This document shows positions 1-10,405 of a DNA stretch of 64,000 nucleotides, in pieces; position 1 is the first letter of the stretch, and every line of letters starts with the position of its first letter. The translations under genes and the position numbers were made by a program. Origin of the DNA: Enterococcus sp. 9D6_DIV0238 (GTDB lineage: Bacteria; Bacillota; Bacilli; Lactobacillales; Enterococcaceae); NCBI RefSeq assembly GCF_002174455.2, contig NZ_CP147246.1, forward strand, positions 3,167,001-3,231,000, in the 5' to 3' direction. Below the pieces are notes generated by a model that was not told the DNA's origin, searched no databases, and saw only the letters and a program-made list of their open reading frames with translations.

Positions 1-17
1 TTTTTCGCCATTTTTTA

Positions 18-46
18 TTGACAATCTCATTTATTAGGTTTATAGT
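18..46 (+). promoter_or_regulatory. Promoter of the ilv operon
   Basis: TTGACA (18-23), a 17-bp spacer and TATAGT (41-46) form a near-consensus sigma-A promoter. Transcription would start near 52-54, giving an untranslated leader of about 265 nt before ilvD that holds the leader peptide and attenuator described below. Confidence 0.85.
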
Positions 47-114
47 TAACAAAAGCTTTTATTTATCACATTGAATTTTAATCTTTATAGATTTTGAACG
101 AGGAGACCATTGCC

Positions 115-162
115 ATGAAGAAGACCAACAACAACCACGTATTAGTCATTATTTTATCGTGA
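115..162 (+). CDS. ilv operon leader peptide (15 aa)
   Basis: This small reading frame encodes MKKTNNNHVLVIILS and stops at TGA. It has a good ribosome binding site (GAGGAG, 100-105) nine bases before the ATG. Six consecutive residues are V-L-V-I-I-L, all branched-chain amino acids made by the downstream operon. Ribosomes lacking charged Val, Leu or Ile tRNA would stall at codons 139-156, just before the first RNA stem. This is the design of leader-peptide attenuation known from ilv/leu operons of enteric bacteria and Lactococcus. It is too short for usual gene finders. The codon run and its position are seen directly; the regulatory role is inferred. Confidence 0.8.
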   Translation: MKKTNNNHVLVIILS

Positions 163-270
163 AGGACTTAGAACACTGAGAAATTTTGCAGATGTTTGAG
201 TCCTGTTTGTCTTTGGTAAATGGGATTCTTACTAAGACATCCCATTCATTATGATTGGGATGTTTTTTTT
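163..270 (+). promoter_or_regulatory. ilv transcription attenuator with terminator
   Basis: Three competing pairings can be drawn. Stem 1:2 joins 163-175 with 193-204 and starts right at the leader-peptide stop codon. The terminator pairs ACATCCCA (237-244) with TGGGATGT (256-263) and is followed by a run of T (263-270). The antiterminator pairs GATGT (191-195) with ACATC (237-241) and GAGTCC (198-203) with GGATTC (223-228, one G-U pair). A ribosome stalled on the Val/Leu/Ile codons would cover segment 1, free segment 2 for the antiterminator and let transcription reach ilvD. The pairings were drawn by eye; no energies were computed. Confidence 0.75.
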
Positions 271-317
271 GTAGAAAATAATGTAAAGAAAGTTAACTGA
301 ATTGGAGTGGATGAAGA

Positions 318-2009
318 ATGCGTAGTGATCAAATAAAAAAAGGAATCGAAGCAGCACCGGCAAGAAGCTTGCTATATGCAACTGGACAAGTAAAAAATGC
401 CAGAGATATGGAGAAGCCATTTATTGCGATTTGCAATTCGTATATTGATATTGTGCCTGGACATGTTCATCTAAGAGAATTAGCGGATGTTGCTAAAGAA
501 GCAATTCGTGAAGCAGGAGGAATTCCTTTTGAATTCAATACGATCGGCGTTGATGACGGAATCGCGATGGGGCACATTGGTATGCGCTATTCATTACCAA
601 GTAGAGAGATCATTGCGGACGCAGCGGAGACAGTGATCAATGCTCATTGGTTTGACGGTGTTTTCTATATTCCAAATTGCGACAAAATTACGCCAGGTAT
701 GCTCATGGCTAGTGTTCGAACGAATGTACCAGCGATTTTTTGCTCTGGTGGGCCAATGAAAGCAGGAGTCGACCCAAGAGGACATACGACGACCTTATCT
801 TCTATGTTTGAAGCAGTCGGGACTTTTAAAGAAGGAAAGATGACAGCAGAAGAATTTAAGTTCATGGAAGAAAATGCTTGTCCAACTTGCGGTTCTTGTG
901 CGGGCATGTTTACAGCAAATTCTATGAATTGTTTAATGGAAGTCTTGGGATTGGCTCTTCCAGGGAATGGGACGATTTTAGCAGTTTCTGATGAACGAAA
1001 GGAATTGGTTAGAAAGTCAGCATTCCATCTGATGGACTTAGTTAAAAAACAAATCAAACCAAGAGATATCGTCACTAAAGAAGCAATCGATGATGCTTTT
1101 GCATTGGATATGGCTATGGGCGGCTCTACGAATACTGTTTTGCATACATTGGCGATTGCGAATGAAGCAGAAATTGATTACAACCTTGAAGAAGTCAATG
1201 AAATCGCCAAACGAGTTCCGTATCTTTCAAAAATTGCTCCTTCTTCTGCTTACTCCATGCACGATGTACATGAAGCTGGAGGAGTACCAGCGATCATGAA
1301 AGAACTAGTTGATTTGGGGAATGCAATTCATCCAGATAGAATCACTGTAACAGGAAAAACGATCAGAGAAAATGTTCAGGATGCAGTGATCAAAAATGAA
1401 GAAGTCATCCATCCAAAAGAAAATCCATACAGCCCAGTCGGTGGGTTATCGATCCTTTACGGAAATATTGCACCAAAAGGCAGCGTAATAAAGGTTGGTG
1501 GAGTTGATCCATCGATCAAGAAATTTGTCGGTAAAGCGATCTGTTTCAGCTCTCATGATGAAGCGGTTGAAGCAATCGATAACCATACAGTGAAAAAAGG
1601 ACATGTAGTGGTTATTCGTTATGAAGGACCAAAGGGCGGACCGGGAATGCCGGAAATGCTGGCACCAACATCAAGTATTGTCGGACGTGGTTTAGGTAAA
1701 GATGTGGCTCTGATCACAGATGGCCGATTTTCAGGCGCTACGCGCGGGATCGCAGTAGGACATATTTCACCTGAAGCAGCAGCTGGCGGCCCCATTGCTT
1801 TAATTGAAGACGGAGATGAAATTGAGATAGATTTAACTAATCGCACATTAGAATTACATGTTTCTGATGAAGAGCTAGCTAAACGAAATGATCATTTACC
1901 AAAATTCAAAGCGAAAGTAAAAACAGGATACTTGGCGCGTTATACAGCATTGGTCACATCAGCTCACACAGGAGGAATCATGCAGATTCCAGAAGACCTG
2001 CTAGACTAG
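318..2009 (+). CDS. ilvD: Dihydroxy-acid dehydratase
   Basis: Dehydrates 2,3-dihydroxy-isovalerate and 2,3-dihydroxy-3-methylvalerate to the 2-keto acids that precede valine/leucine and isoleucine. The 563-aa length fits the IlvD/Edd family. Visible signatures are AICNS with Cys39, [10 protein letters not shown] with Cys121 and [13 protein letters not shown] with Cys194, the three cysteines expected to hold the [2Fe-2S] cluster, and GRFSGATRG near the C-terminus. The ATG at 318 follows GGAGTGG (304-310); an ATG at 311 is out of frame and stops at once. It is the first structural gene behind the attenuator, 13 bases before ilvB. Identification is secure. Confidence 0.97.
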   Translation: MRSDQIKKGIEAAPARSLLYATGQVKNARDMEKPFIAICNSYIDIVPGHVHLRELADVAKEAIREAGGIPFEFNTIGVDDGIAMGHIGMRYSLPSREIIADAAETVINAHWFDGVFYIPNCDKITPGMLMASVRTNVPAIFCSGGPMKAGVDPRGHTTTLSSMFEAVGTFKEGKMTAEEFKFMEENACPTCGSCAGMFTANSMNCLMEVLGLALPGNGTILAVSDERKELVRKSAFHLMDLVKKQIKPRDIVTKEAIDDAFALDMAMGGSTNTVLHTLAIANEAEIDYNLEEVNEIAKRVPYLSKIAPSSAYSMHDVHEAGGVPAIMKELVDLGNAIHPDRITVTGKTIRENVQDAVIKNEEVIHPKENPYSPVGGLSILYGNIAPKGSVIKVGGVDPSIKKFVGKAICFSSHDEAVEAIDNHTVKKGHVVVIRYEGPKGGPGMPEMLAPTSSIVGRGLGKDVALITDGRFSGATRGIAVGHISPEAAAGGPIALIEDGDEIEIDLTNRTLELHVSDEELAKRNDHLPKFKAKVKTGYLARYTALVTSAHTGGIMQIPEDLLD

Positions 2010-2022
2010 AGGAGGGAAGTTC

Positions 2023-3717
2023 ATGGCAGAACAACAGAAAAAAATGAAAAGTGGCTCAAAGATTTTGATTGATGCGTTGTTGAAACAAAAGGTTGAAATG
2101 ATTTTTGGTTATCCAGGTGGTGCAGTACTTCCTCTATATGATGCTTTATATGATGGGGACATTCCTCATATTTTGACACGACATGAACAAGGAGCAGTTC
2201 ATGCAGCAGAAGGTTATGCAAAAGCAACAGGTAAACCAGGAGTGGTTATCGTTACAAGCGGACCTGGAGCAACAAATGCGATAACAGGTATTGCAGATGC
2301 CATGAGTGATTCAATTCCGATGGTCGTTTTTACAGGGCAAGTGATCACTGATGGTATTGGAAAAGATGCATTTCAAGAAGCGGATGTTATTGGCTTGACC
2401 ATGCCGATCACAAAGAATAATTACCAAGTTCGTGATACAAAGGAATTGCCAAGAATCATTGAAGAGGCTTTTCACATTGCAACTACAGGTAGAAAAGGAC
2501 CAGTCGTGATCGATTTACCAAAAGATATGACTGTAATGGAGGCGGAAGCCGATATTGAGGTCAAACTTCATTTGCCAAGTTATCAGCCGACGGTCAAACC
2601 AAATAAACTGCAAGTAAAAAAACTAATGGAAGCATTAGCTGTCGCTAAAAAACCATTAGTGCTTGTAGGAGCGGGTGTTTTACATGCTGATGCTGGAAAA
2701 GAGCTAGTTGAATTTATCACGAAATATCAACTGCCAGCATTAAGTTCTTTGCTTGGATTAGGAGCGATTCCGACGGAGCAAGAGTTGTTCTTAGGAATGG
2801 GCGGGATGCATGGATCTTTCGCGGCGAATATGGCATTAACTGATTGTGATCTATTGATTAATATTGGATCGCGTTTTGATGACCGATTGGCAAGTGCACC
2901 GAAAGAATTCGCTTCAAATGCAATAATTGCACATGTAGATATCGATCCCGCTGAAATCGGAAAAATCATTGATACTCAGATCCCGATCGTAGCTGATGCC
3001 AAAGAGACATTGAAGGAAATGTTGAAGATCGATGTGACTTGTAGTGGCTGGAATGATTGGAACAAACTGAATCTCTCAAGAAAAAAATTACATCCATTTA
3101 AATACGATAAAGAACAAGAGGCAGAAATCAAGCCGCAAAAAGTAATTGAATTCATTGGCGAATTAACCAAAGGAGAAGCGATCGTTGCGACAGATGTTGG
3201 GCAGCATCAAATGTGGGCGGCTCAATTTTATCCATTTAAAAATGAAAAGCAGCTAGTCACTAGTGGAGGACTTGGAACAATGGGGTACGGTGTTCCAGCA
3301 GCAATTGGCGCAAAACTAGGTTGTCCAGATAAAGAAGTTGTCTTATTTGTTGGCGATGGCGGCTTCCAAATGACGAATCAAGAATTAGCCATTTTAAATG
3401 AGTATAATATTCCGATCAAAATCGTCATTTTAAATAATCAGTCCTTGGGGATGGTTCGTCAGTGGCAAGAGAGCTTTTTCAATAATCGCCGTTCAGAGTC
3501 TGTTTTTTCCAGTCAGCCTGATTTCGTAAAAATGGCTGAAGCATATCATATCAAAGGTGTTAAAATCGATGATCCAAAAATGTTGGAGAAGGCGCTGACA
3601 GAAGCCTTCAAGGAAACCGGGCCAATACTTATCGAAGTAATGGTTTCTCCAACAGAACACGTGCTGCCGATGGTTCCAGCTGGAAAAGCGAACTATCAGA
3701 TGTTGGGGGTGGAGTAA
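2023..3717 (+). CDS. ilvB: Acetolactate synthase, large subunit
   Basis: Catalytic subunit of acetohydroxyacid synthase, condensing pyruvate with pyruvate or 2-ketobutyrate. The 564-aa protein has the three-domain thiamine-diphosphate enzyme layout. The N-terminal domain carries the catalytic Glu in [14 protein letters not shown], the middle domain binds FAD, and the C-terminal domain has the ThDP/Mg motif [12 protein letters not shown] ending in ILNNQSLGM. The small subunit follows directly, so this is the anabolic AHAS type and not the catabolic AlsS type. The ATG follows AGAGGAGGGAAG. Valine feedback would act through IlvN. Confidence 0.96.
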   Translation: MAEQQKKMKSGSKILIDALLKQKVEMIFGYPGGAVLPLYDALYDGDIPHILTRHEQGAVHAAEGYAKATGKPGVVIVTSGPGATNAITGIADAMSDSIPMVVFTGQVITDGIGKDAFQEADVIGLTMPITKNNYQVRDTKELPRIIEEAFHIATTGRKGPVVIDLPKDMTVMEAEADIEVKLHLPSYQPTVKPNKLQVKKLMEALAVAKKPLVLVGAGVLHADAGKELVEFITKYQLPALSSLLGLGAIPTEQELFLGMGGMHGSFAANMALTDCDLLINIGSRFDDRLASAPKEFASNAIIAHVDIDPAEIGKIIDTQIPIVADAKETLKEMLKIDVTCSGWNDWNKLNLSRKKLHPFKYDKEQEAEIKPQKVIEFIGELTKGEAIVATDVGQHQMWAAQFYPFKNEKQLVTSGGLGTMGYGVPAAIGAKLGCPDKEVVLFVGDGGFQMTNQELAILNEYNIPIKIVILNNQSLGMVRQWQESFFNNRRSESVFSSQPDFVKMAEAYHIKGVKIDDPKMLEKALTEAFKETGPILIEVMVSPTEHVLPMVPAGKANYQMLGVE

Positions 3718-4200
3718 ATGAGGCGCATTATCACTGCAACAGTTAACAATAATTCTGGTGTGCTGAACCGTTTTAGTGGGGTATTGACACGAAGACAGGT
3801 GAATATTGACAGTATCTCAGTTGGTCCAACAGAGCAAGAACACGTTTCAAGAATAACGATAGTTGTTCAGGTAGCGGATTTAAATGAAAGTGAACAGGTC
3901 ACAAAGCAATTAAACAAACAAATCGATGTGATCAAAGTTTCTGATATCACAGACGAAGCTCATTTGGAAAGAGAATTGGCATTAGTTAAAGTCAACGCAC
4001 CTGCTGCGGTTCGGGCAGAATTATTTTCAGTCATCGATCCATTTCGAGCAAATGTCATCGACGTTGGAACACGTTCAGTTGTTATTCAAGTTACGGGTAC
4101 CAGTGAAAAGATCAGTGCATTTGTTGATGTTGTCGCACCATATGGCATCAAACAGCTTGCACGTACTGGTGTTACAGGATTTACAAGAGGCAACAATTAA
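3718..4200 (+). CDS. ilvN: Acetolactate synthase, small regulatory subunit
   Basis: Regulatory subunit that activates IlvB and gives valine sensitivity. The 160-aa protein has an N-terminal ACT domain (about residues 2-77; MRRIITATVNNNSGVLNRFS) and a C-terminal ACT-like domain with VIQVTGTSEKISAF. Length matches IlvH/IlvN proteins of Gram-positives (about 160-175 aa). Its ATG abuts the ilvB stop codon (TAA ATG); the ribosome binding site GGGGGTGGAG lies inside the end of ilvB, which suggests translational coupling. Some annotators would use the symbol ilvH. Confidence 0.94.
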   Translation: MRRIITATVNNNSGVLNRFSGVLTRRQVNIDSISVGPTEQEHVSRITIVVQVADLNESEQVTKQLNKQIDVIKVSDITDEAHLERELALVKVNAPAAVRAELFSVIDPFRANVIDVGTRSVVIQVTGTSEKISAFVDVVAPYGIKQLARTGVTGFTRGNN

Positions 4201-4213
4201 AAAAGGGTTTTAA

Positions 4214-5248
<1,035 letters not shown>

Positions 5249-5267
5249 ATAGGTAGCAAATGGCTAA

Positions 5268-5320
5268 AGAGAGCGAAACAAAACAAAACTAAACATCCGT
5301 TTTGTTTTGTTTCGCTCTCT
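5268..5320 (+). terminator. Terminator after ilvC (GAAACAAAAC hairpin family)
   Basis: Perfect 22-bp inverted repeat (5268-5289 with 5299-5320) around a 9-nt loop. The arm reads AGAGAGCG followed by AAACAAAACAAAAC. It lacks a long T run after the stem, but A- and T-rich arm segments would let it work. The same arm motif recurs at 13317, 30034, 48372 and 55948. Confidence 0.7.
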
Positions 5321-5621
5321 AAACCTAAATAAATGGCGAGAAAAAAGCAATTACTACGGCTACGCTTCGATCACATCAGCTAATGCATATAGTTTCACTA
5401 CTGTTTAAAGAACAAAGTAAAGCTAGCAACATTCTAAGTCCTAAACCACTAAGAGTTGAAAGATTCGGAAATAAGCTGAAATTACTGTAAAACACAACGA
5501 AGAATAAGTGGATGCTTTCTCAGCAAAGACTTGCTGCTGATAAACAGTGTTGCACAATACCTACTTGGTTCTTGGAGCTAAACACTTTAGTCTCAGCCTT
5601 TTTCTGGCTATATGAAAGGTA
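5321..5621. other. Gap between ilvC and ilvA
   Basis: No supported gene in these 301 bases. It contains one copy of the dispersed 36-nt repeat (5369-5406). I looked for a T-box leader before ilvA (specifier stem, conserved AGGGTGGNACCGCG) and did not find one. No consensus promoter stands out. Confidence 0.5.
5369..5406 (+). repeat. Dispersed intergenic repeat, copy A
   Basis: Core reads GATCACATCAGCTAATG then CATATAGTTTCACTACTGTTT. Related copies lie at 29971-30006 (opposite strand) and 35289-35322. Each copy sits beside an intergenic hairpin terminator. Confidence 0.6.
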
Positions 5622-6887
5622 GTGGAACAGTTGTCACAATTAACACGAGAAAAAATAGAAGATGCATATCATACATTAAAGGAAGTCGTAACTGAAACAC
5701 CATTACAATACGATATCTACTTATCCCAAAAATACCAATGCAATGTTTATCTGAAAAGAGAGGATTTGCAAAAGGTTCGTTCCTTCAAGTTACGTGGAGC
5801 TTATTATGCTATCAAAGAAACACCGCAAGAAATGCTAAAAAACGGAGTTGTCTGTGCGAGTGCGGGTAATCATGCACAAGGTGTTGCCTATACTTGTCAA
5901 GAAATGAAAGTTCCTGCAACGATTTTTATGCCGACAACCACTCCTCAACAAAAGATTTCTCAAGTGAAATTTTTTGGTGGTGATGAAGTCACAGTCAAAT
6001 TGATCGGTGATACGTTTGATTCCTCTGCGGCAGCGGCGAAAGACTATGCAAAAGCGAATAATCAAGCATTTATCGATCCATTCAATGATCTAAATATCAT
6101 GGCGGGGCAGGGTACCGTTGCAGTTGAAATCTTTAAAGAAGCAAAAGAAGCGGAATTTCAAGTTGATTATCTACTGTCAGCGATCGGCGGCGGCGGTTTA
6201 GTCAGTGGTGTTTCTACATTTGTAAAAGCTGTAAGTCCAACGACCGAAGTGATCGGTGTAGAACCACTGGGGGCTCAATCGATGAAAGCAGCTTTTGATA
6301 AAGGCGGACCGGTCATGTTGGAACAAATCGAAAAGTTTGTTGATGGCGCTGCGGTGAAAAAAGTTGGCAATCTGACCTATGAACATGCAATGGATTATGT
6401 AGATAGATTACTGGCCATTGATGAAGGACAAGTTTGTACGACGATTCTAGAGCTCTACACAAAGCAGGCGATTGTAGTGGAACCTGCTGGGGCGTTGAGT
6501 GTTTCTGCATTAGAACACATCAAGGAAGAAATCAAGGGAAAAACAGTGGTCTGTATTATCAGTGGTGGAAACAATGATATCAATCGAATGGAAGAAATCG
6601 AAGAACGTTCGTTGATTTTTGAAGGTTTGAAACATTATTTTGTCATTAACTTTCCACAGCGCCCTGGAGCATTAAGAGAGTTTGTAACCGATATTTTAGG
6701 TCCTGATGATGATATCACTCGTTTCGAATATACGAAAAAGGTGAACCGGGGAACCGGACCAGTAATTTTGGGGATTCTTTTAAAAGAAAAAGAAGAATTA
6801 TCCAATTTATTAAAGAAGATGGCTACATTTGATCCGAATTATATTGATTTGAGTGACAATCCATCTTTATATGCATTACTTGTTTAG
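5622..6887 (+). CDS. ilvA: Threonine ammonia-lyase (threonine deaminase)
   Basis: PLP enzyme that turns threonine into 2-ketobutyrate, the first committed step to isoleucine. The 421-aa length equals the Bacillus-type short IlvA. The PLP lysine is in VRSFKLRGAY (about residue 57), the phosphate-binding glycines in SAIGGGGLVSG (about residue 190), and a single C-terminal ACT-like domain begins near residue 335 (YFVINFPQRPGALREF), the site of isoleucine feedback. The start is uncertain: GTG at 5622 has AAAGG only a few bases away, while an in-frame TTG at 5631 has better spacing. It is followed by a strong terminator. Confidence 0.95.
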   Translation: MEQLSQLTREKIEDAYHTLKEVVTETPLQYDIYLSQKYQCNVYLKREDLQKVRSFKLRGAYYAIKETPQEMLKNGVVCASAGNHAQGVAYTCQEMKVPATIFMPTTTPQQKISQVKFFGGDEVTVKLIGDTFDSSAAAAKDYAKANNQAFIDPFNDLNIMAGQGTVAVEIFKEAKEAEFQVDYLLSAIGGGGLVSGVSTFVKAVSPTTEVIGVEPLGAQSMKAAFDKGGPVMLEQIEKFVDGAAVKKVGNLTYEHAMDYVDRLLAIDEGQVCTTILELYTKQAIVVEPAGALSVSALEHIKEEIKGKTVVCIISGGNNDINRMEEIEERSLIFEGLKHYFVINFPQRPGALREFVTDILGPDDDITRFEYTKKVNRGTGPVILGILLKEKEELSNLLKKMATFDPNYIDLSDNPSLYALLV

Positions 6888-6971
6888 AGAAAAAATAATT
6901 GTTTACATTTTAAAATTATTGTTATTTTATTTTGGTTTTTTAGTAAAAATTTCCGAGAATAAGAAGGGTAG

Positions 6972-7024
6972 AAATTGACATCATTTATCAGCGGATGACC
7001 TGATAAATGAGTCAATTTTTTTTT
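6972..7024 (+). terminator. Terminator after ilvA
   Basis: Long stem: AAATTGAC (6972-6979) with GTCAATTT (7011-7018) and TCATTTATCAG (6981-6991) with CTGATAAATGA (7000-7010), one unpaired A, an 8-nt loop, then a T run to 7024. Confidence 0.85.
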
Positions 7025-7310
7025 ACAAAAATAAATATCTAAAATTTGATTAAAAATGTAGAAAAATGGAGAGAGAGTCCTTGCCATTTCCTCCGAAAGA
7101 ACGTATATTTAACTTACTACATTAAATCAGTCAAAAACATCGACTGTCAATGGGCATGAGCCAGATAGAAAATCATTTTCACTTCATTCGATCACCTTTT
7201 TGATCAAACCAGAATTATTTTTTCTATCATTCGTCATTTTTATTATCATGTCTCTTTGTTAAACATTACTCGAAATACCAAAATAGAATATTAGTAAAGT
7301 TGGAATATAA
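7025..7310. other. Gap before the O-acetyltransferase gene
   Basis: No gene seen. The segment 7164-7228 can form an imperfect hairpin, GATAGAAAAT (7164-7173) with the AT-rich 7217-7228, enclosing GATCA/TGATC. It may be a structured leader or a weak terminator. No confident promoter was found. Confidence 0.35.
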
Positions 7311-9179
7311 ATGAATATTAATAAAAGGTTAGAAGATCGCCGTTATATCACCGGATTTGATGGAATTCGGACACTAGCGGTCATTGGCGTGATTCTTTAT
7401 CACTTGTTCCCAAATATAATGCATGGGGGCTATTTAGGTGTCCCTATTTTTTTTGCTGTCTCAGGTTATTTGATTACTGACCTGCTGAGGCAGGAATGGC
7501 TTCAGACCGAAACGATCGATGTCAAGGGCTTTTATATTCGTCGGATGAAGCGGCTTTACCCAGGCTTGATTGCTATGTTGATCCTATCATCAGCCTATAT
7601 CGTTCTTTTCCAAAAAGATTTACTGAACAATTTACGCAGCGTTTTTGCCAGCAGCGTATTTTACTATAATAACTGGTGGCAGATATTTAAAGGCTTTTCT
7701 TATTTTGATCGTTTTGCTACACAATCTCCTTTTACTCACATTTGGTCATTGGCAGTTGAAGCACAGAATTATCTGGTTTGGCCGTTGTTATTTATTGTCT
7801 TAAAAAAATACGTGAAACATAGTGGTAAAATTTTTGCTTTGATCATGGGGGCGACAGTCATCTCTGGGGTGCTGATGGCGGTTTTGTTCACACCAGGATC
7901 GGATCCCACAAGGGTTTATTATGGAACAGATACGCGATTATTTTCGATTTTAATGGGGAGTGGCTTGGCTTTTGTTTGGCCAAGCTATCGTCTGAAAGAA
8001 GAAATTCCTGCTAAAGCAAGGAATTTATTGAATGGCGTAGGAATTGCTTCATTGGTTGTTCTATTAGCCTCGTTTTTGTTTTTCGCAGATCGTTATTCTT
8101 TTGTCTATTACGGAGGGATGTTTATTGTCAGTATTTTTGCTACGCTTTTAGTAGCAGTTACGGCTCATCCAGGAGCTGACGTCAATCATTGGCTGACAAA
8201 TCCTGTTTTTACTTGGATCGGTAAGAGAAGCTATGGGATCTACTTGTATCAGTTTCCAGTGATGATTTTTTACGAAGCCAAAATAAAAAATCTTAGTGAC
8301 CATGTTTTATTGCACTCATTGATCGAACTAGCTTTGATTTTAGGCATCAGCGAGCTTTCTTATCGCTTTATTGAAAAACCTTTAGGCAAATTTTATTATA
8401 AGTATACATGGTTCGCAATCAAAGATTTCTTTAAAAAGCCTTGGTTTACTTCGGCTAAAATCACTGCGGTCATCTGCACAGTATTCACTTGTTTTGCGTT
8501 ATATGGTCTGGCGATCGCACCATCTAATGAAGTAACTGCTGATCAAAAGCAGCTGCAAAAAACGATTGAGGAAAATAAGAAAAAAGCAGAAGAACGTAAA
8601 GAAGCAGAGAAAGCGAAAAACGAAGGAAAAACGACTGAGTCTACAGAACAGTCAGCAAAAGCACCAGAAATAAATGTTGATTTGACAGCTGAAGAAATCA
8701 AAAAAGCACAAGGGATGGAGATCACTGCTTTTGGGGATTCAGTAGTACTTGATGCAGCAGCTGGACTACAGGAAATTTTTCCAAAAATAATTGTTGACGG
8801 TGAAGTGGGAAGACAATTATATGAAAGTGCTCCGACGATTCAAAAGTTGGATAAAGATAAATTATTAAAAGACAATGTTTTGGTTGGGCTTGGGACGAAT
8901 GGCTCATTTACTGAAGCACAGTTTGATGAATTTATGTCAGCGATCGGTACGAAGCGAAAAGTTTATTGGATCAATGTTCGCGTTCCAACACGTAGATGGC
9001 AAAACGAAGTTAATACGATGTTGGACAACATGAAAAAGAAATATAAGAATTTAACGGTTATCGATTGGTATAATTATAGTAATGCACATGAAGAGTGGTT
9101 TTATGAAGACCGAGTTCATCCCAATGTTGATGGACAAGTCAAATATTCTAACTTTATTGCAAAAGAAATTCTGAAATGA
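7311..9179 (+). CDS. oatA: OatA-like O-acetyltransferase (acyltransferase 3 plus SGNH)
   Basis: Membrane enzyme that most likely O-acetylates peptidoglycan (MurNAc C6), giving lysozyme resistance. The 622-aa protein has the OatA layout. An N-terminal acyltransferase-3 domain (about 1-380) has many membrane segments and the signature FDGIRTLAVIGVILYH. A linker rich in K/E (about 405-455) follows. The extracellular SGNH domain carries GDS (TAFGDSVVLDA), GLGTNGSF and the Asp/His pair in DRVHPN. Length fits OatA (about 600 aa). The ribosome binding site is weak (AGTTGG). It is monocistronic, with a terminator at 9185. Acetylation of another wall polymer cannot be excluded. Confidence 0.8.
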   Translation: MNINKRLEDRRYITGFDGIRTLAVIGVILYHLFPNIMHGGYLGVPIFFAVSGYLITDLLRQEWLQTETIDVKGFYIRRMKRLYPGLIAMLILSSAYIVLFQKDLLNNLRSVFASSVFYYNNWWQIFKGFSYFDRFATQSPFTHIWSLAVEAQNYLVWPLLFIVLKKYVKHSGKIFALIMGATVISGVLMAVLFTPGSDPTRVYYGTDTRLFSILMGSGLAFVWPSYRLKEEIPAKARNLLNGVGIASLVVLLASFLFFADRYSFVYYGGMFIVSIFATLLVAVTAHPGADVNHWLTNPVFTWIGKRSYGIYLYQFPVMIFYEAKIKNLSDHVLLHSLIELALILGISELSYRFIEKPLGKFYYKYTWFAIKDFFKKPWFTSAKITAVICTVFTCFALYGLAIAPSNEVTADQKQLQKTIEENKKKAEERKEAEKAKNEGKTTESTEQSAKAPEINVDLTAEEIKKAQGMEITAFGDSVVLDAAAGLQEIFPKIIVDGEVGRQLYESAPTIQKLDKDKLLKDNVLVGLGTNGSFTEAQFDEFMSAIGTKRKVYWINVRVPTRRWQNEVNTMLDNMKKKYKNLTVIDWYNYSNAHEEWFYEDRVHPNVDGQVKYSNFIAKEILK

Positions 9180-9184
9180 TATTG

Positions 9185-9236
9185 AAAGAATCTGAATGAT
9201 GACGAAAAAGTCAATGTTCAGATTCTTTGCCATTTT
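9185..9236 (+). terminator. Terminator after oatA
   Basis: AAAGAATCTGAA (9185-9196) pairs with TTCAGATTCTTT (9217-9228) around a 20-nt loop; a short T run follows at 9233-9237. Confidence 0.6.
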
Positions 9237-9290
9237 TCTGTGTATCCAATGTATAATATAAAAGAAAACAGGATGAAGGAGGTATAAAAA

Positions 9291-9710
9291 ATGCAGTTTT
9301 GGTCAATAAAGACAGAAATACCTAAAGTTGAAGAATACCTAGATTTACGTAAAAGCGGAGGTCTGTCTCCACGTGGAAAAAAAGCAAGTGAATTAGGATT
9401 AAAAAATAGCTTATTTTCTATCTGTATTAGAGAAAAAGAGACCGGAAGATTAGTTGGAATGGGACGAATCGTAGGGGATGGCGGTACAAGTTATCAAGTT
9501 GTTGATATTGTTGTCCACCCAGAATATCAGAAACAAGGTTTAGGAAAGCAGATCATGGAGCAGCTGATGGCTTATATAAATGAAAAATGTGACCCGCTGG
9601 CTTATGTCAATCTAATTGCAGATGTGCCTGCAAATAAATTATATGAACAATTTGGATTTGTTGAAACAAGTCCTTCTAGTGTGGGCATGTATTTAAAAGT
9701 GAAACGTTGA
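9291..9710 (+). CDS. GNAT family N-acetyltransferase
   Basis: A 139-aa single-domain acetyl-CoA-dependent acyltransferase of unknown substrate. Motif A is visible as VVDIVVHPEYQKQGLGKQIM (about residues 65-84), with the Q-x-x-G-x-G pyrophosphate-binding loop, and motif B follows in LYEQFGFVE. The ATG follows AAGGAGG with ideal spacing. TATAAT at 9252-9257 with TTGCCA at 9227-9232 (19-bp spacer) may be its promoter. It appears monocistronic. The fold is clear; the substrate is not. Confidence 0.85.
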   Translation: MQFWSIKTEIPKVEEYLDLRKSGGLSPRGKKASELGLKNSLFSICIREKETGRLVGMGRIVGDGGTSYQVVDIVVHPEYQKQGLGKQIMEQLMAYINEKCDPLAYVNLIADVPANKLYEQFGFVETSPSSVGMYLKVKR

Positions 9711-9819
9711 ATTATAGTAAAAATGTATCTATTGGGGTTGTATCACTGATAGATGTTTAGTTCAGAATGATAGTGAATAGTCTTTTATTTAGTAGGATGT
9801 CAAAATAAGTTAAATAAAG

Positions 9820-9857
9820 AGGTGAGACAACTGATCAACAGTTTGTTTCACCTTTTT
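9820..9857. terminator. Bidirectional terminator between convergent GNAT genes
   Basis: AGGTGA (9820-9825) pairs with TCACCT (9848-9853), with further inner pairing ACAA-CTG / CAG-TTTGT. T run on the plus side. It serves the genes ending at 9710 (+) and 9860 (-). Confidence 0.6.
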
Positions 9858-9859
9858 AC

Positions 9860-10381
9860 TTATGTTAAGACTAATTGATAAGCATAACGTTCTCCATTTG
9901 GTACTTTCAACAGGATATCCCCTTGATACGAAAAGCCTGCTTTTTTTATCAATTGTTGCATGGCTAGATTTTTAGGATGAGTATCAATTCGGATATCTAA
10001 ATATCCATTTAACCTAGCGGCTGAAATAAGCAGATTCATCAAGGTCAGCGCTAAACCTCTTCCTTGGTGATCTGAATGAAGAGCAACTCGATGGATAACA
10101 GCATAAGATGAACCTGTATCTTGCCAGTTACCGTTTTTTATTTGTTCATAAGGTGGTTCTTTATCGGTAGAAATAACGCCTAGACCAACAATCATTTGAT
10201 CGACGACCAGGACATAGCAGTGCCCCAAAGAAATATCTGAAATCAATTGCTTTTCACTTGGGCCTTCACCATTTTGCCATTGTGGAATTTTCTGTTCTGC
10301 TAAAAGTTGCCTTGCACGGACTATGATTTCCATCAGCTCAGGCAAATCATTAGGTTGCGCATATCTTAGATAAGTCGCCAT
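9860..10381 (-). CDS. GNAT family N-acetyltransferase
   Basis: A 173-aa acetyltransferase. The acetyl-CoA binding motif reads VIHRVALHSDHQGRGLALTL (about 104-123), with Q-G-R-G-L-A, and the C-terminal motif B is NLAMQQLIKKAGF. AAAGGATC precedes the ATG at good spacing. It lies 24 bases downstream of the Nudix/winged-helix gene on the same strand, so the two are probably co-transcribed. The substrate is unknown and the two GNATs here are not near-identical copies. Confidence 0.85.
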   Translation of the reverse strand: MATYLRYAQPNDLPELMEIIVRARQLLAEQKIPQWQNGEGPSEKQLISDISLGHCYVLVVDQMIVGLGVISTDKEPPYEQIKNGNWQDTGSSYAVIHRVALHSDHQGRGLALTLMNLLISAARLNGYLDIRIDTHPKNLAMQQLIKKAGFSYQGDILLKVPNGERYAYQLVLT

Positions 10382-10405
10382 AGTAAGATCCTTTCTTTAT
10401 GACAT

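Noticed and set aside
5321..5621. T-box leader for ilvA
   Set aside because: No specifier stem or conserved T-box sequence; the resemblance of GGTAGTGGAACAG at the start site is too short.
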